Notes: a model not told the origin generated them from the letters alone. A stretch of DNA of 64,000 nucleotides from Micromonospora sp. U21 (GCF_018070045.1 NZ_JAGPYK010000020.1:62001-126000); one strand, 5' to 3'. Counted from the stretch's first letter, positions 36,350 through 46,120 are shown. Numbers and translations are program-made.

Positions 36350-36489
36350 AGATGCACCCACCGACAACCTGTATAGGCGGACTGTCGCAAGACGTCCGTT
36401 GACCTCTCCACCTAGCCTCGCTGGTGCCAACCACTGGGCCGGCAGCTCACCATCGGTCGGCGGTCGGCGGCCCGGTGCGAGCCCGGTTT

Positions 36490-36626
36490 GGGGGAGCAGG
36501 TTGGGAGCAGCGGGGTGCACTGAACAGCCTTGAACTGCGTCCAACGGCATCGAACGGCGCTCAATTGCACCCACCCCTGCCTGCGGCTCCACGTTGCCGC
36601 AGGTCAGAGTCGGTGCAGCGTCCTGT
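36490..36626. repeat. Att-arm-like repeat, copy C
   Basis: The segment carries the same ordered blocks as copy B, plus GAGCAGGTTGGGAGCAG as in copy A, and several short AAC-rich direct repeats (TTGAACTGC, TCCAACGG, TCGAACGG, CTCAATTGC) reminiscent of integrase arm sites. It runs directly into the tRNA-Val 3' half. Confidence 0.6.
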
Positions 36627-36671
36627 TTCACACCGAAGAGGTCACTGGTTCGATCCCAGTATCGCCCACCA
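36627..36671 (+). other. tRNA-Val(CAC) 3' half, attachment-site remnant
   Basis: The sequence folds as the 3' part of a tRNA: anticodon loop TTCACAC (anticodon CAC, U33 present), stem CGAAG, variable AGGTC, T-arm ACTGG-TTCGATC-CCAGT, acceptor strand ATCGCCC and ACCA. The 5' half is absent; the bases before the loop (TCCTG) do not pair with CGAAG. tRNA 3' halves cut at the anticodon loop are the classical trace of tyrosine-integrase insertion. Confidence 0.8.
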
Positions 36672-37290
36672 TGGATGAATGCAGGTCAGGAGCCCGTCGC
36701 CGGAGATGCCGGTAACGGGCTTCTCGCCGTTTGCCCCCATACATTGGGAGCAGATTGGGAGCACGCTGTTGCCGCCCTCGAACCAGGCTTGGCTATGGGT
36801 GCTCGCCGCTCGCCACCCGACCCGCGCTGTGGACCAGGTCCTCGTCCCCACCGACGGGGACGCCACCGCCAGCCACCGCTCATGACACCGCACCCTCACG
36901 ACAACACCACCGACCGGGCGCCCGGGGTCGTCAACCGACGCGGTCGACAGTGCCTGCGGTAAGCACCGGCGGGTCACCCCGGTCGGCACCGTCATCGTCG
37001 ACCACTGTGGTGTCCCACGGTCGGCCAGGGGCGCTCGCGTCGCGACATCGGGGACTGTCGGTGGGGCGGGTTAGGCTGTTGGCGAGCAGAAGACCCCGCA
37101 GCCACGGGCGCACGGGGACGACGGGCTACGGGGCCGTTTCTTGATTCGCACCCAGGAACATACCCGGTAAAGGTTGCCGGCGGCAGACGATGGCGCCGCC
37201 GAGCGGCCTTTGTTCACCCACGCCCTCTTCATCGCCGTACCTGCGGGGTCCCACCATGGCCGGGTTCCCGGCGTAAGAAGGAGGACGTCG
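36672..37290. other. Non-coding stretch before the CBASS-like operon
   Basis: There is a hairpin with arms AGCCCGT/ACGGGCT at about 36691-36721, and GGGAGCAGATTGGGAGCA at about 36748-36766, another trace of the att-arm repeats. No gene is supported. The CBASS promoter should lie in the last 200 bases. Confidence 0.5.
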
Positions 37291-38292
37291 ATGTCCCTGG
37301 AAGACCAGCTCGAAGAGGGCCGCAAGAATCTCGAAGTCACGCTGGAGGAGTTGCGCGAGGCGCGCCGGCGCCGCGGGTTGCTCAGCGCGGCGCTGCTTGA
37401 CGCGTTCCCTGGTGCCCGCACCTACATCAACGGTTCCGTCGCGCACGGCGACGCGAACACGCCGCTGACCGACGTCGACCTCGGCGTCGTGGTTGACGTG
37501 GCCGGGTACGGGCCGGACGGCACCGGGCCGCTGCCGCTGATGGAGCAGGGCCGTGACGCGATCCGGGAGCACCTCAAGGACGAGTTCGACAACCTCACGG
37601 TCACCGTCGAGGGCCAGAAGCGCTCCGTGCTGGTGCGGTTCGGCGCGCCGGTCACCGCGGGCGAGAAGGACTTCACCGCCGACGTGATCGTGGCCCTGGA
37701 CCACCCGGACGAGGGGTTGTGGATCCCGAACACCACGATCGCGGCCGGTTGGGACCGGGCGCACCCCGAGAAGCACACCGAGCTGGTCCTGCAGGCCAAT
37801 GAGGACACGGGCAACGTGTTCGCCCGCGCGGTGCGGCTGCTCAAGCACTGGCGTGCTCACCACGGCAAGCCGCTGTGCTCGTGGAACATCAAGGCACTCG
37901 CCCTGGGGTGTATTGCGGACGAGGAGCGGCCTCTGCTGGAGGCGCTGCGCCTCTTCTTCATCCACGCCGCAGACGAGATGGCCGCAGGGCTCACCGAGGA
38001 CCCGGCAGGCGTCGCCGGGAAGATCAAGCTGCCGTCGGGGATGACCCGAGAGGGTGCGGCCTGGCGCCTGGGGCTGGCGCGGGACAAGGTGGCCGAGGCC
38101 ATCGAACACGAGCAGGCCGGCCGGCCTGCCCTCGCCCGGCATGCCCTGCACACCGTGCTGCCGCACGTGGTCGCCGACAGCGACCAGGGCGCGCAGGTGG
38201 CCGAGCAGGCGCTGCTGACCACGGGCGCGTCGGCCGCCAGCCTGATCGTCCCCGGGCCGGAGACTTCCGCGCGGGCGTGGTCGCCCCGGTGA
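37291..38292 (+). CDS. CD-NTase-like nucleotidyltransferase (CBASS)
   Basis: This 333-residue protein has the polymerase-beta-type core of cyclic oligonucleotide synthases: G48-S49 in NGSVAHGD, D61-x-D63 in LTDVDLGVV and a third Asp at 131 in FTADVIVAL. A helical OAS-like C-terminal half follows (NVFARAVRLLKHWRAHHGKP). AAGGAGG lies 6 bases before the ATG. Next in the operon are an E2-like protein and a membrane protein, the layout of short type II CBASS (cyclase, E2 without E1, effector). On infection it would make a cyclic nucleotide that activates the membrane protein. Product and trigger are unknown. Confidence 0.82.
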   Translation: MSLEDQLEEGRKNLEVTLEELREARRRRGLLSAALLDAFPGARTYINGSVAHGDANTPLTDVDLGVVVDVAGYGPDGTGPLPLMEQGRDAIREHLKDEFDNLTVTVEGQKRSVLVRFGAPVTAGEKDFTADVIVALDHPDEGLWIPNTTIAAGWDRAHPEKHTELVLQANEDTGNVFARAVRLLKHWRAHHGKPLCSWNIKALALGCIADEERPLLEALRLFFIHAADEMAAGLTEDPAGVAGKIKLPSGMTREGAAWRLGLARDKVAEAIEHEQAGRPALARHALHTVLPHVVADSDQGAQVAEQALLTTGASAASLIVPGPETSARAWSPR

Positions 38293-38846
38293 CCGACTGG
38301 TACGGCCGGCGAGCGTCGTGGTGGGCCCCGCTGGAAGCTGCCGCCCGGCGTCGGCTGGGGCCCACCCTGTCCCACCAGCACATCCTCGACCCGGCCTGCT
38401 ACACCGGGCAGTGTGAAATCGTCGTCTACCGCATCGAGGCACTCGAGGTGATCGGCGACCCGGACCCGGTCGAGGTGACCATCCGCTTCCACAAGCTGCC
38501 GCCGTACGACACGTACGGGTTGTCCCCGGAGGACTACCCCCGGGTCTTCGCCAAGCCGGGTGCCACCTCCAAGCACCGCATGCCCGACGGGGCGTTGTGC
38601 ATGTGGATGCCGCTGGACCCGCCGCAGCGGCGGTGGACCCACGACAAGGGGCTGCTCGAACTCGTCGAGCTGACCCGCCGGCACCTGTTCCTCGAGGACT
38701 ACTGGCGCCGAACCGGGGTGTGGCTACTCGAAGACGCCCCCCACGGGCTGCCCCAATCCGAAGGAGGTGGCAGGACATGGTCTACGCCCAAGCAGCGGAA
38801 ACCGGCTGGACGGCCGCGCAGACGGCAATCGTCATCGTCGCTGTGA
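38289..38846 (+). CDS. E2-like ubiquitin-conjugating-fold protein (CBASS)
   Basis: This 185-residue protein resembles prokaryotic E2-like proteins. The core reads FHKLPPYDTYG, then KHRMPDGALCMWMP with the candidate catalytic Cys at about 104 and His at 96, and ends with W-x-L-x-E-DAPHGL. The GTG start overlaps the cyclase stop by 4 bases. In CBASS, E2 modules act on the cyclase to raise its activity; short systems lack an E1. No E1/JAB gene is next to it. The basic, Ser-rich C-terminal tail overlaps the next gene and may be dispensable. Confidence 0.8.
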   Translation: MTDWYGRRASWWAPLEAAARRRLGPTLSHQHILDPACYTGQCEIVVYRIEALEVIGDPDPVEVTIRFHKLPPYDTYGLSPEDYPRVFAKPGATSKHRMPDGALCMWMPLDPPQRRWTHDKGLLELVELTRRHLFLEDYWRRTGVWLLEDAPHGLPQSEGGGRTWSTPKQRKPAGRPRRRQSSSSL

Positions 38847-39370
38847 TCGCGATCCTCGGCGGTGTCGTCTCCGCCTCGATCACCTACACGCTCAACCAGC
38901 GCGCCGCCCGCCGGGAACGGCAGGCCAAGGCGTTCGCCGAGGCCCTCAATGCGGTCGAGGACTACGCCGAGATGCCATACCGGATCCGACGCCGCCGCGA
39001 CACTCCTGAGGCCCGCTACGACCTCACCGACGAGGTCAGCAAGATCCAGTCCCGGCTGGCGTACCACCAAGCTCTCCTGCAGATCGAGGCGTCCGAGGTC
39101 GCCGCCAGCTACGTCGCGCTCGTCCGTGCCACCAAGATCCAAGCCGGCGGCCAGATGCAGCAGGCATGGCAGCAGCCCCTGCTCACCACCGACGCTGAGA
39201 TGAACCTGCAGGTCCGCTACCCGCGAGACCAGATCGACGCCGCCCGAGGGGCCTGCATCGAGACCATGCGAGCCGCCCTGCGACGGCACCGGACCCGCCA
39301 CGCTCCCACCCTTCCAACTGCCAACAGTGACCGACCGAAGGTTGCTCCTCTGGGCGACAATCAGCGTTAG
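38777..39370 (+). CDS. Single-TM membrane protein, candidate CBASS effector
   Basis: This 197-residue protein has one clear membrane helix (TAIVIVAVIAILGGVVSASI, about residues 15-35) after a short N-terminus, then a basic cytosolic stretch (RAARRERQ) and amphipathic helices with YRIRRRRDTPEARYDLTDEV and SRLAYHQALLQIEASE. AAGGAGGT stands 8 bases before the ATG at 38777. The start lies inside the E2 gene, giving a 70-base overlap in another frame. It fits the effector slot of the operon, but most known CBASS membrane effectors have two or more TM helices, so it may oligomerise or be a new type. Confidence 0.72.
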   Translation: MVYAQAAETGWTAAQTAIVIVAVIAILGGVVSASITYTLNQRAARRERQAKAFAEALNAVEDYAEMPYRIRRRRDTPEARYDLTDEVSKIQSRLAYHQALLQIEASEVAASYVALVRATKIQAGGQMQQAWQQPLLTTDAEMNLQVRYPRDQIDAARGACIETMRAALRRHRTRHAPTLPTANSDRPKVAPLGDNQR

Positions 39371-39753
39371 CGAGTCAGCGAGCGCGAGGGAGCGATCGGT
39401 CCGAGCGCGCGGAAGCCGGCTCCTGATGGTCGCCACCTATGGCAGTTGCAACGACCAGTGGAGCACACATCGAGCATTCGGTCATCGCCCGGCAACGCCC
39501 GGTTCCCGCCGCTGCCCAACCGTCGCCGGAGCTGGCCCAACCTGCCCACGACTCGCCGAGCTGTTTTCGAGGTGTATGGCAGCGATCCGCCGGGATCCCA
39601 GGCGGGAGGACGGTCCGGGGATCTTTGTGTGTAGGGCGGTGGTCGCCTCAGTTCGGGTGACGGTGGGCGTGGGTGGTGCGTCGCTCGCTGTAACAGCTGC
39701 TCGGAGAGCAGGTAAGGTGCCAGAGTTCAGACGGAGGTCAAGGGAGCCAGTGC
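39371..39753. other. Gap between CBASS-like operon and pglW
   Basis: No gene is supported in these 383 bases. The pglW promoter must lie here; AAGGGAG at about 39740 can serve as its ribosome-binding site. Confidence 0.5.
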
Positions 39754-42700
39754 ATGCGTGAGGATTCGCCGCGCTGGGAGCAGATCAACGCGAGCTCCTA
39801 CACCTGGGAACAGGACGGGCTGCGTGAGCTTGCCAGCTACCTGCCCGACGCCGACCCGTACCACGTCTGGGCGAACGTCGAGTTCGTCGGCGCCGACGGC
39901 TCGATCAACGAGGTCGACGCCCTGGTGCTGACCCCCAGCGGGCTCTACGTGCTGGAGCTGAAGCACTGGCAGGGCGAGATCCGCGGCGACGGAACCCAGT
40001 GGATGCGCCGGGCACCCAACTCCCGGCTCATCCCGGAGGACAACCCGTACATCCTGGCCAACCGGAAGGCCAAGCGCCTGGCGAGCCTGATCCGCTACTA
40101 CGCCCGCCAGAACGGCCGCGAGGGGCAGGCGCCCTACGTCGGCGCAGCGGTGTTCATGCATGCCCGCGCGATGCGGGCGAGCCTGGACGCCATCGGCGGC
40201 CAGCACGTCTACGGGCTGGAGGGGCACGATTCGGGGCTGCCCGGCCTGAAGGAGCTGCTCCGGACTCCGCCCCGTAACCCGGCGCACCGGGTGGACGAGG
40301 CGCGCGGGCGGCAGATCGTCGACCTGGTGCGTGGCGCCAAGATCCGGCCGTCGGTGGCCGACCGCAAGGTCGGCCAACTGCTGCTGCACCCGAAGCCGTT
40401 CGCCGAGGGGCTCGGCTGGCAGGACTTCCTCGCCGGGCACGCGCTGGACACCTCGCTGGTGCGTCGGGTGCGGTTCTACCTGACCAGCCGGGCCGCCGAG
40501 CACGAGGTGCCGGCGATCCGCAAGGCGGCGGAGCGGGAGTTCCGCCTGCTGCAGGGCATCCACCACCCGGGGGTGGCCCGGGCGCACGACCTGGTCGAGC
40601 ACGCCTGGGGCCCGGCGGTCATCTTCGACCACCAGCCGGACTGGGTACGCCTCGACCAGTGGCTGCTGCGCCGGGGTGACTCGCTGACCCTGGCCCAGCG
40701 GCTGCACCTGGTGCAGGACCTCGCCGAGATTATCGACTACGCGCACTCCCGCCGGCTGGCCCACCGCGCGTTGTCGCCACGCGCGGTCTACGTCGGTGAC
40801 CCGGACGGACCGCGCCCGACGCTGGTGGTGACCGACTGGCAGACCGGCGGGCGACTGGCGGGCACCACTCAGCTCACCCGGCTCGGCCCGTCGAGCGATC
40901 CGGCCAGCCTGGAGCTGTTCTTCGACGACGAGGTCCGCCGTTACCAGGCGCCGGAGGCCGAGAACGCCACCCGCCTGCCCGGTCACCAGCTCGACGTCTT
41001 CTCCCTCGGCGCGCTGGCGTACCGGATCTTCGCCGGGACGGCGCCGGCCGCCACGCCCGAGGAACTGGTCAGCGCGGTCCGGGACAGCGGTCTGCACGTG
41101 GACGCGGCGGTCGACGGCATGCCGCACACCCTGGTTACCCTGGTCTACGACGCGACCCGTGGCGATCCGGCGCACCGGCTGCCCAGCGTTTCCCGGTTTC
41201 ACCAGGATCTGGAGAAGGTCTGGGACGAACTGACCGCTCCGGAGCCGGAACCGGTGGCCGATCCGCTCTCCGCCCACCGGGGTGACCTGCTCGACGGTGG
41301 CCTGGAGGTGACGGACCGGCTCGGCTCGGGTGCCACGGCGGTCGCCCTGCTGGTCACCCGGGACGGGGAGTCCCGCGAGCTGGTGTTGAAGGTGGCCCGC
41401 GACGAGCAGCACGAGGAACGGCTGACCGCGGAGGCGCGTACCCTCGCGAGGTTGAAGCACCCCCAGGTGGCCGCGCTGGTCGACGGCCCGGTGCGGGTCG
41501 GCGGCCGGACCGCCCTGCTGATGGAGAGCGCCGGGCCGCGGACCCTCGCAGAGGAGCTGCGCGGCGGCCGGCTCGCCCTGGACCTGCTGGAGCGGTACGG
41601 GCGGGACCTGCTCGACATCGTCAACTACCTGGACAGCCAGGGTGTCTGGCACCGGGACCTGAAGCCGGCCAACCTGGCGGCCCGGCCGAGGCCGAAGGAC
41701 AAGCAGCCGCACCTGTGCGTCTTCGACTTCTCGCTGTCGTCGGCGCCCGCCGACCAGCTCGGCGCAGGCACGGTCGGCTACCTCGATCCGTTCCTCGGCC
41801 CCCCGCGCCGGCTGCGCTTCGACGCCGCGGCCGAGCGGTTCGCGGCGGCCGTCGTCCTCTACGAGATGGCGACGGGCGTGCTGCCCCGGTGGGGCGACAA
41901 CGCCAACCCGGCCGCGATCAGCGACGAGGTGACCCTCGATCCGGCGGCGTTCGACCCGGCGGTCGCCGACCGGCTGGTGGAGTTCTTCGGCCGGACGCTG
42001 GCCCGCGACGCGGCGGCCCGGTTCGACACGGTCGACGAGATGACCGACGCCTGGCGGGCCATCTTCCAGCAGGTCCCGCAGCCGGCCGTGACTCCGGTCG
42101 GCCCGGTCCCGGCGATGGTGGGCCTGACCCGCGAGTCGCCGCTGGAGGCCACCGAACTGACCGCCCGGGCCCGCTCGGCGCTGGAACGGCTCGGCCTGCA
42201 CACCGTCGGCGAGCTGCTGGATGCGGAGCCGTCGGCGCTGACCCGTGCCAAGGGGGTGCCGGACGCCACCCGCAAGGAGATTCTCGCCCAGGCGCGGGCG
42301 CTGCGCGCCGTGCTGCCCGCCGGCAGCGAGCCGGCGGTCACCGAGGAGCAGTCGCTGGCACAGGGCGTGGAGGCGCTCTGCGCGACCCTGCTGCCGGCCG
42401 CCTCGTCCCGCAACCACCGGACGATGGCCGTGCTGCTCGGGCAGGCGCTCACCGACGACGGCACGTTCCTGTGCTGGCCGGCGCAGAGCGAGGCGGCCCG
42501 GGCCACCGGCCGGACCCAACCGCAGATCTCCAAGCTGCTCAACGCCCAGGCCAGGACCTGGCTGGGCAATCCGGCGCTGGAGGCCGTGCGCAACGAGATC
42601 GTGGCGCTGCTCGACGCCCGTGGCGCGGTGATGTCCGCCGAGGAGCTGGCCCAGGCGCTGATCGCCGCCCGCGGCTCCTACACGCCCGCGCCGAAGCGGC

Positions 42701-43884
42701 TGCCGCAGGCGATCGGGCTGGTCCGCACCGCCGTCGAGGCCGAGTTGAGCACGGGTGGGAACGCCCGGGTGGCCATCCACCGGTTCCGCACCTCCGGCAC
42801 CGTCCTGGTCGGTCGGGAGCCGGACGACCCAGCGTCCGACGTCACCGCCGCCGACTTCCTCGGGTACGTGGTGGAGCTGGGCGGCCGGGCCGCCGAGCTG
42901 GCCGCCGCCGACCCGCTGCCGACCCGGCAACGCGCCGTCGACGAGCTGCGCCGGCTGCCCGTGCCGGCCGGGATGCCAGTCGTGGCCGATCTGCGGCTGT
43001 TGCAGCTCGCGGCGGCCGGGAGCAACGACCGGGTCGACGTCAACGCGCAGGGGCAGCTCTACCCGGTGGAGATGCCGGCGGAGCGGGCGCTGCGGTTGTC
43101 GGTGGGCGGCCTGATCGGCCAGCGGCTCAGCGAACAGCAAATCCGCGACCGGGTGCACAGCCGCTTCCCCCGGGCGGAGCGGGTGCCCGGCCGTCCCAAG
43201 CTGACCGACCTGCTCGCGACCGCCGAGGTACCGCTGACCTGGCACCCGCTCGACCGGGTGTACGGGCCGGCGAGCACGGCGGCCTCGGTGACCGGCACCC
43301 GGATGGCGAGCACCCACGCGCCGCTGCTCGGGCTCACCGCCGTCGATGAGGTGGGCGACAAGCTCGGCTCGGCCATCGAGCGGCGGGCCTTCCTGGCGGT
43401 GCTGGCCCCGCTGCGTCGGCTCGGCCCGGCCCGGCGGGCGCTGCTGGCCCGGCTGCCACTGACCGAAGTGGACGTCACGGCGATACTGCTGGACCGGCTG
43501 CGCTCGCTGGGCTTCCCCTGGGAGGCGATCGTGGCGGCCGACAACGGCTCGCCGCTGGACGCCGACTTCCGCAGCCTGGTGGACCTGGTCCGGCACCAGG
43601 TCGTGCCGGCGGTCAGCGAGGCGATCGCCGCCGCCGACGGAGCGGTGCTGATCACCGAGGCGGCACCACTGGCCCGGTACGGGCAGCTCGGCCTGCTCCA
43701 GGAGCTGGCCGACCCGACCCGGCCTCGGCCGGCGGCCCGGCTGCTGCTGGTGCCGGCGCGGCGCCCCGACCCGGCGGTGCTGGACGGGGTGCAGTTGCCG
43801 CTGACCTCACCGGCGAGTCAGTCGCTGTGGCTCGCCAATGACTGGATCGAATCGGCCGACAGGTCGAACGCCGGGATCAGGTGA
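39754..43884 (+). CDS. pglW: PglW, NERD-domain kinase of BREX type 2
   Basis: This 1376-residue protein starts with a NERD nuclease-related domain (EVDALVLTPSGLYVLELKHW, about 50-75). Two kinase-like domains follow. The first, around residue 335, has HRALSPRAVY in place of HRDLxxxN and looks inactive; the second, around residue 632, keeps HRDLKPANL with DFS instead of DFG. A helix-hairpin-helix-like linker (LGLHTVGELLDAEPSAL) and a long C-terminal region complete the PglW layout. PglW is the Ser/Thr kinase of the Pgl phage-growth-limitation system and binds other Pgl proteins. It is the first gene of the BREX block. Confidence 0.93.
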   Translation: MREDSPRWEQINASSYTWEQDGLRELASYLPDADPYHVWANVEFVGADGSINEVDALVLTPSGLYVLELKHWQGEIRGDGTQWMRRAPNSRLIPEDNPYILANRKAKRLASLIRYYARQNGREGQAPYVGAAVFMHARAMRASLDAIGGQHVYGLEGHDSGLPGLKELLRTPPRNPAHRVDEARGRQIVDLVRGAKIRPSVADRKVGQLLLHPKPFAEGLGWQDFLAGHALDTSLVRRVRFYLTSRAAEHEVPAIRKAAEREFRLLQGIHHPGVARAHDLVEHAWGPAVIFDHQPDWVRLDQWLLRRGDSLTLAQRLHLVQDLAEIIDYAHSRRLAHRALSPRAVYVGDPDGPRPTLVVTDWQTGGRLAGTTQLTRLGPSSDPASLELFFDDEVRRYQAPEAENATRLPGHQLDVFSLGALAYRIFAGTAPAATPEELVSAVRDSGLHVDAAVDGMPHTLVTLVYDATRGDPAHRLPSVSRFHQDLEKVWDELTAPEPEPVADPLSAHRGDLLDGGLEVTDRLGSGATAVALLVTRDGESRELVLKVARDEQHEERLTAEARTLARLKHPQVAALVDGPVRVGGRTALLMESAGPRTLAEELRGGRLALDLLERYGRDLLDIVNYLDSQGVWHRDLKPANLAARPRPKDKQPHLCVFDFSLSSAPADQLGAGTVGYLDPFLGPPRRLRFDAAAERFAAAVVLYEMATGVLPRWGDNANPAAISDEVTLDPAAFDPAVADRLVEFFGRTLARDAAARFDTVDEMTDAWRAIFQQVPQPAVTPVGPVPAMVGLTRESPLEATELTARARSALERLGLHTVGELLDAEPSALTRAKGVPDATRKEILAQARALRAVLPAGSEPAVTEEQSLAQGVEALCATLLPAASSRNHRTMAVLLGQALTDDGTFLCWPAQSEAARATGRTQPQISKLLNAQARTWLGNPALEAVRNEIVALLDARGAVMSAEELAQALIAARGSYTPAPKRLPQAIGLVRTAVEAELSTGGNARVAIHRFRTSGTVLVGREPDDPASDVTAADFLGYVVELGGRAAELAAADPLPTRQRAVDELRRLPVPAGMPVVADLRLLQLAAAGSNDRVDVNAQGQLYPVEMPAERALRLSVGGLIGQRLSEQQIRDRVHSRFPRAERVPGRPKLTDLLATAEVPLTWHPLDRVYGPASTAASVTGTRMASTHAPLLGLTAVDEVGDKLGSAIERRAFLAVLAPLRRLGPARRALLARLPLTEVDVTAILLDRLRSLGFPWEAIVAADNGSPLDADFRSLVDLVRHQVVPAVSEAIAAADGAVLITEAAPLARYGQLGLLQELADPTRPRPAARLLLVPARRPDPAVLDGVQLPLTSPASQSLWLANDWIESADRSNAGIR

Positions 43885-44006
43885 TCAGTCGACGGTGCCG
43901 GCCGGGCGGGTCAGGTCGGGCAGGCGACCGCTCTTGAGCCGCTTCCTGGGTAGCTTGAGTCGCCATGCCGACACCTGGACGTGGATGCGGGCCGCTCATC
44001 GGGATA

Positions 44007-46120
44007 GTGGCGAAGGTGGCCACGCTGATCGATGAGGGTGATGACCCGTACCTCTGGCTGGAGGACCTGGACGGCGCGGACGCCGCCGGCTGGGTGGCGG
44101 ACCGCAACGCGGAGACTGTCGCCGCGTTGACGGGCGGCGAGGCGTTCGCCGCTTTGCGAGCCGAGATCCGGCAGGTGCTCGATGCCGATGACCGCATTCC
44201 CTACCCGGGCTGGCGCGGCGACGGATTCTGCTACAACTTCTGGACGACGCGACGCATCCGCGAGGGATGTGGCGGCGGACAACCCTCGACCAGTATCGCC
44301 GGGCCGAGCCGGAGTGGGACGTGCTGCTCGACCTCGACGCGTTGGCCGCCGAGGAGGGCGAGAACTGGGTCTGGCAGAAGGTGACGGTGCTGCGCCTCGG
44401 TTACGAGCGCTGCCTGATCAGCCTGTCCCGGGGTGGCGCCGACGCGGTCGTGGTGCGCGAGTTCGACCTGGGCCGCCGCGCCTTCGTCGAGGACGGCTTC
44501 AGGCTTCCCGAGGCGAAGAGCCACGTCTGCTGGATCGACGCCGACCACATCTTCGTCGGCACGGACTTCGGGCCCGGTTCGCTCACCTCGTCCGGGTACC
44601 CACGCATTGCCAAGCGGTGGCGGCGAGGCACGCCGCTGTCCGCGGCCGATGTCGTTTACGAGGGGCGCGCGGACGATGTCGGCGTCTACGCCTCGCGCGA
44701 TTCGACGCCCGGCTTCGAGCGCGACTTCGTGGGCCGCAGCCTGGACTTCTATCGCAGTGAGAACCACCTGCTGACCGGGGCAGGCGAGCTGACCCGGCTT
44801 GAAGTGCCGGAGGACGCCCACTGGGACGTGCATCGGGAATGGTTGGTGATCCGGCCGCGCTCGCGGTGGGCGGTCGGCGGGGTGACGCATCCGCCGGGGG
44901 CGCTGCTGGCGACCCGGTTCGACGAGTTCCTCGCCGGCGGGCGGGAGCTGACGGTGCTGTTCCGGCCCGACTACCGCACCGCACTGAGCTACCACTTCTG
45001 GACCCGGAACCACCTGATCCTGGCCACCCTCGCCGACGTGCAGAGCCGGCTGGAGGTGCTGACGCCCGGTGAGACGGGGTGGCGGCGGGAGCCGCTCGCC
45101 GGGGTGCCGGAGCTCGAGCACAGCGGGATCGTGGTCACCGACCCGCACCACAGCGACGCCTACCTGCTCGCGTCGGAAGGGTTCCTACAACCGGCGACGC
45201 TCCGGCTCGGACAGGTCGGCGGCGCGGTCGAGACCCTCAAGCGGGAGCCGGCGTTCTTCGACGCAGACGGCCTGGTGGTACGCCAGTTCTTCGCCAACTC
45301 GGCCGACGGTACGCGGGTGCTGTACTTCGTGGTGGGGGACCCGAACGGGGCCGGCGGGCCGACGCTGCTCACCGGGTACGGCGGGTATGAGGTCTCCCAG
45401 ACCCCGCACTACAGCGGGGCCATCGGCCGGGGGTGGCTGGCCCGGGGCGGCACGTACGTGGTGGCGAACATTCGGGGCGGCGGGGAGTGCGGCCCCGAGT
45501 GGCACCACGCCGCGATGCGGGAGAACCGGCCCAGGGCGTACGAGGACTTCGCGGCGGTGGCGGCCGACCTGGTGACGCGGGGGATCACCACGCCGGCGCG
45601 GCTCGGCATCGAGGGCGGCAGCAACGGCGGGCTGCTGATGGGGGTGATGCTGACCCGCTACCCGGAGCTGGTCGGCGCGGTCGTCGCCCACGTGCCGGTG
45701 CTGGACATGCGGCGATACCACCAGCTGCTGGCCGGCGCCTCCTGGATCGCCGAGTACGGCGACCCGGACCGGGAGGCCGACTGGGCCTACCTGCGCGAGT
45801 ACTCGCCGTACCACAACGTCCGAGGCGGCCGGCCGTACCCGCCGGTCCTGTTCGTCACCTCGACCGGCGACGACCGGGTGCATCCGGGGCATGCCCGCAA
45901 GATGGCGGCCCGGCTGCGCGAGCACGGCCACGACGTGTCGTACTACGAGAACGTCGAAGGTGGCCACGGCGCGGCGGCCAACAATGAGCAGCGGGCCTTC
46001 GTCTGGGCGCTGACGCTGAACTTCCTGTGGCGGAAGCTGGCCGGGCCGGACCGAGCCCTGCCGCGCCAGGTCTCGCCGGGCGACGCGGCCGAGCGGGTCG
46101 GCCGTAGAATCTGGCGGTGA
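44007..46120 (+). pseudogene. Prolyl oligopeptidase, interrupted by one frameshift
   Basis: The N-terminal part (DDPYLWLEDLDGADAAGW, IPYPGWRGDGFCYNFW) is in one frame and the rest (MWRRTTLDQYRRAEPEWD to the end) in the next. Restoring one G near 44246 would join them as W-T-D-A-T-H-P-R-G-M-W, the family consensus. The peptidase domain keeps Ser in GIEGGSNGGLLMGV, Asp in TSTGDDRVHPGHA and His in VEGGHGAA. The start is uncertain (GTG 44007, or ATG 43965). Its stop overlaps the pglX start, so its translation may be coupled to pglX. It is not a known BREX component. Confidence 0.75.

Larger units (their letters stand above)
23091..36671. mobile_element. Putative att-flanked accessory (defence) region
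   Basis: The interval is bounded and subdivided by three related non-coding segments (23091-23190, 32181-32325, 36490-36626), the last joined to a tRNA-Val 3' half. Cargo is defence-like: amyloid-linked hydrolase and partner, Mrr-like protein, T5orf172 protein, zinc/GIY-YIG protein. No integrase, relaxase or transposase gene is present, so this would be a remnant or a passenger moved by an integrase encoded elsewhere. Limits are inferred from the repeats only. Confidence 0.4.

Noticed and set aside
36350..36631. N-terminal extension of the zinc/GIY-YIG protein
   Set aside because: The extra residues are encoded by att-like repeat C and differ in character from the repeats; the ATG at 36349 is a better start.
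36627..36671. A complete tRNA-Val gene
   Set aside because: The acceptor 5' strand, D-arm and 5' anticodon stem are missing.
23091..36671. A complete integrative element (AICE/ICE)
   Set aside because: No integrase, excisionase, FtsK-like translocase or replication gene is visible; only att-like repeats and cargo are.
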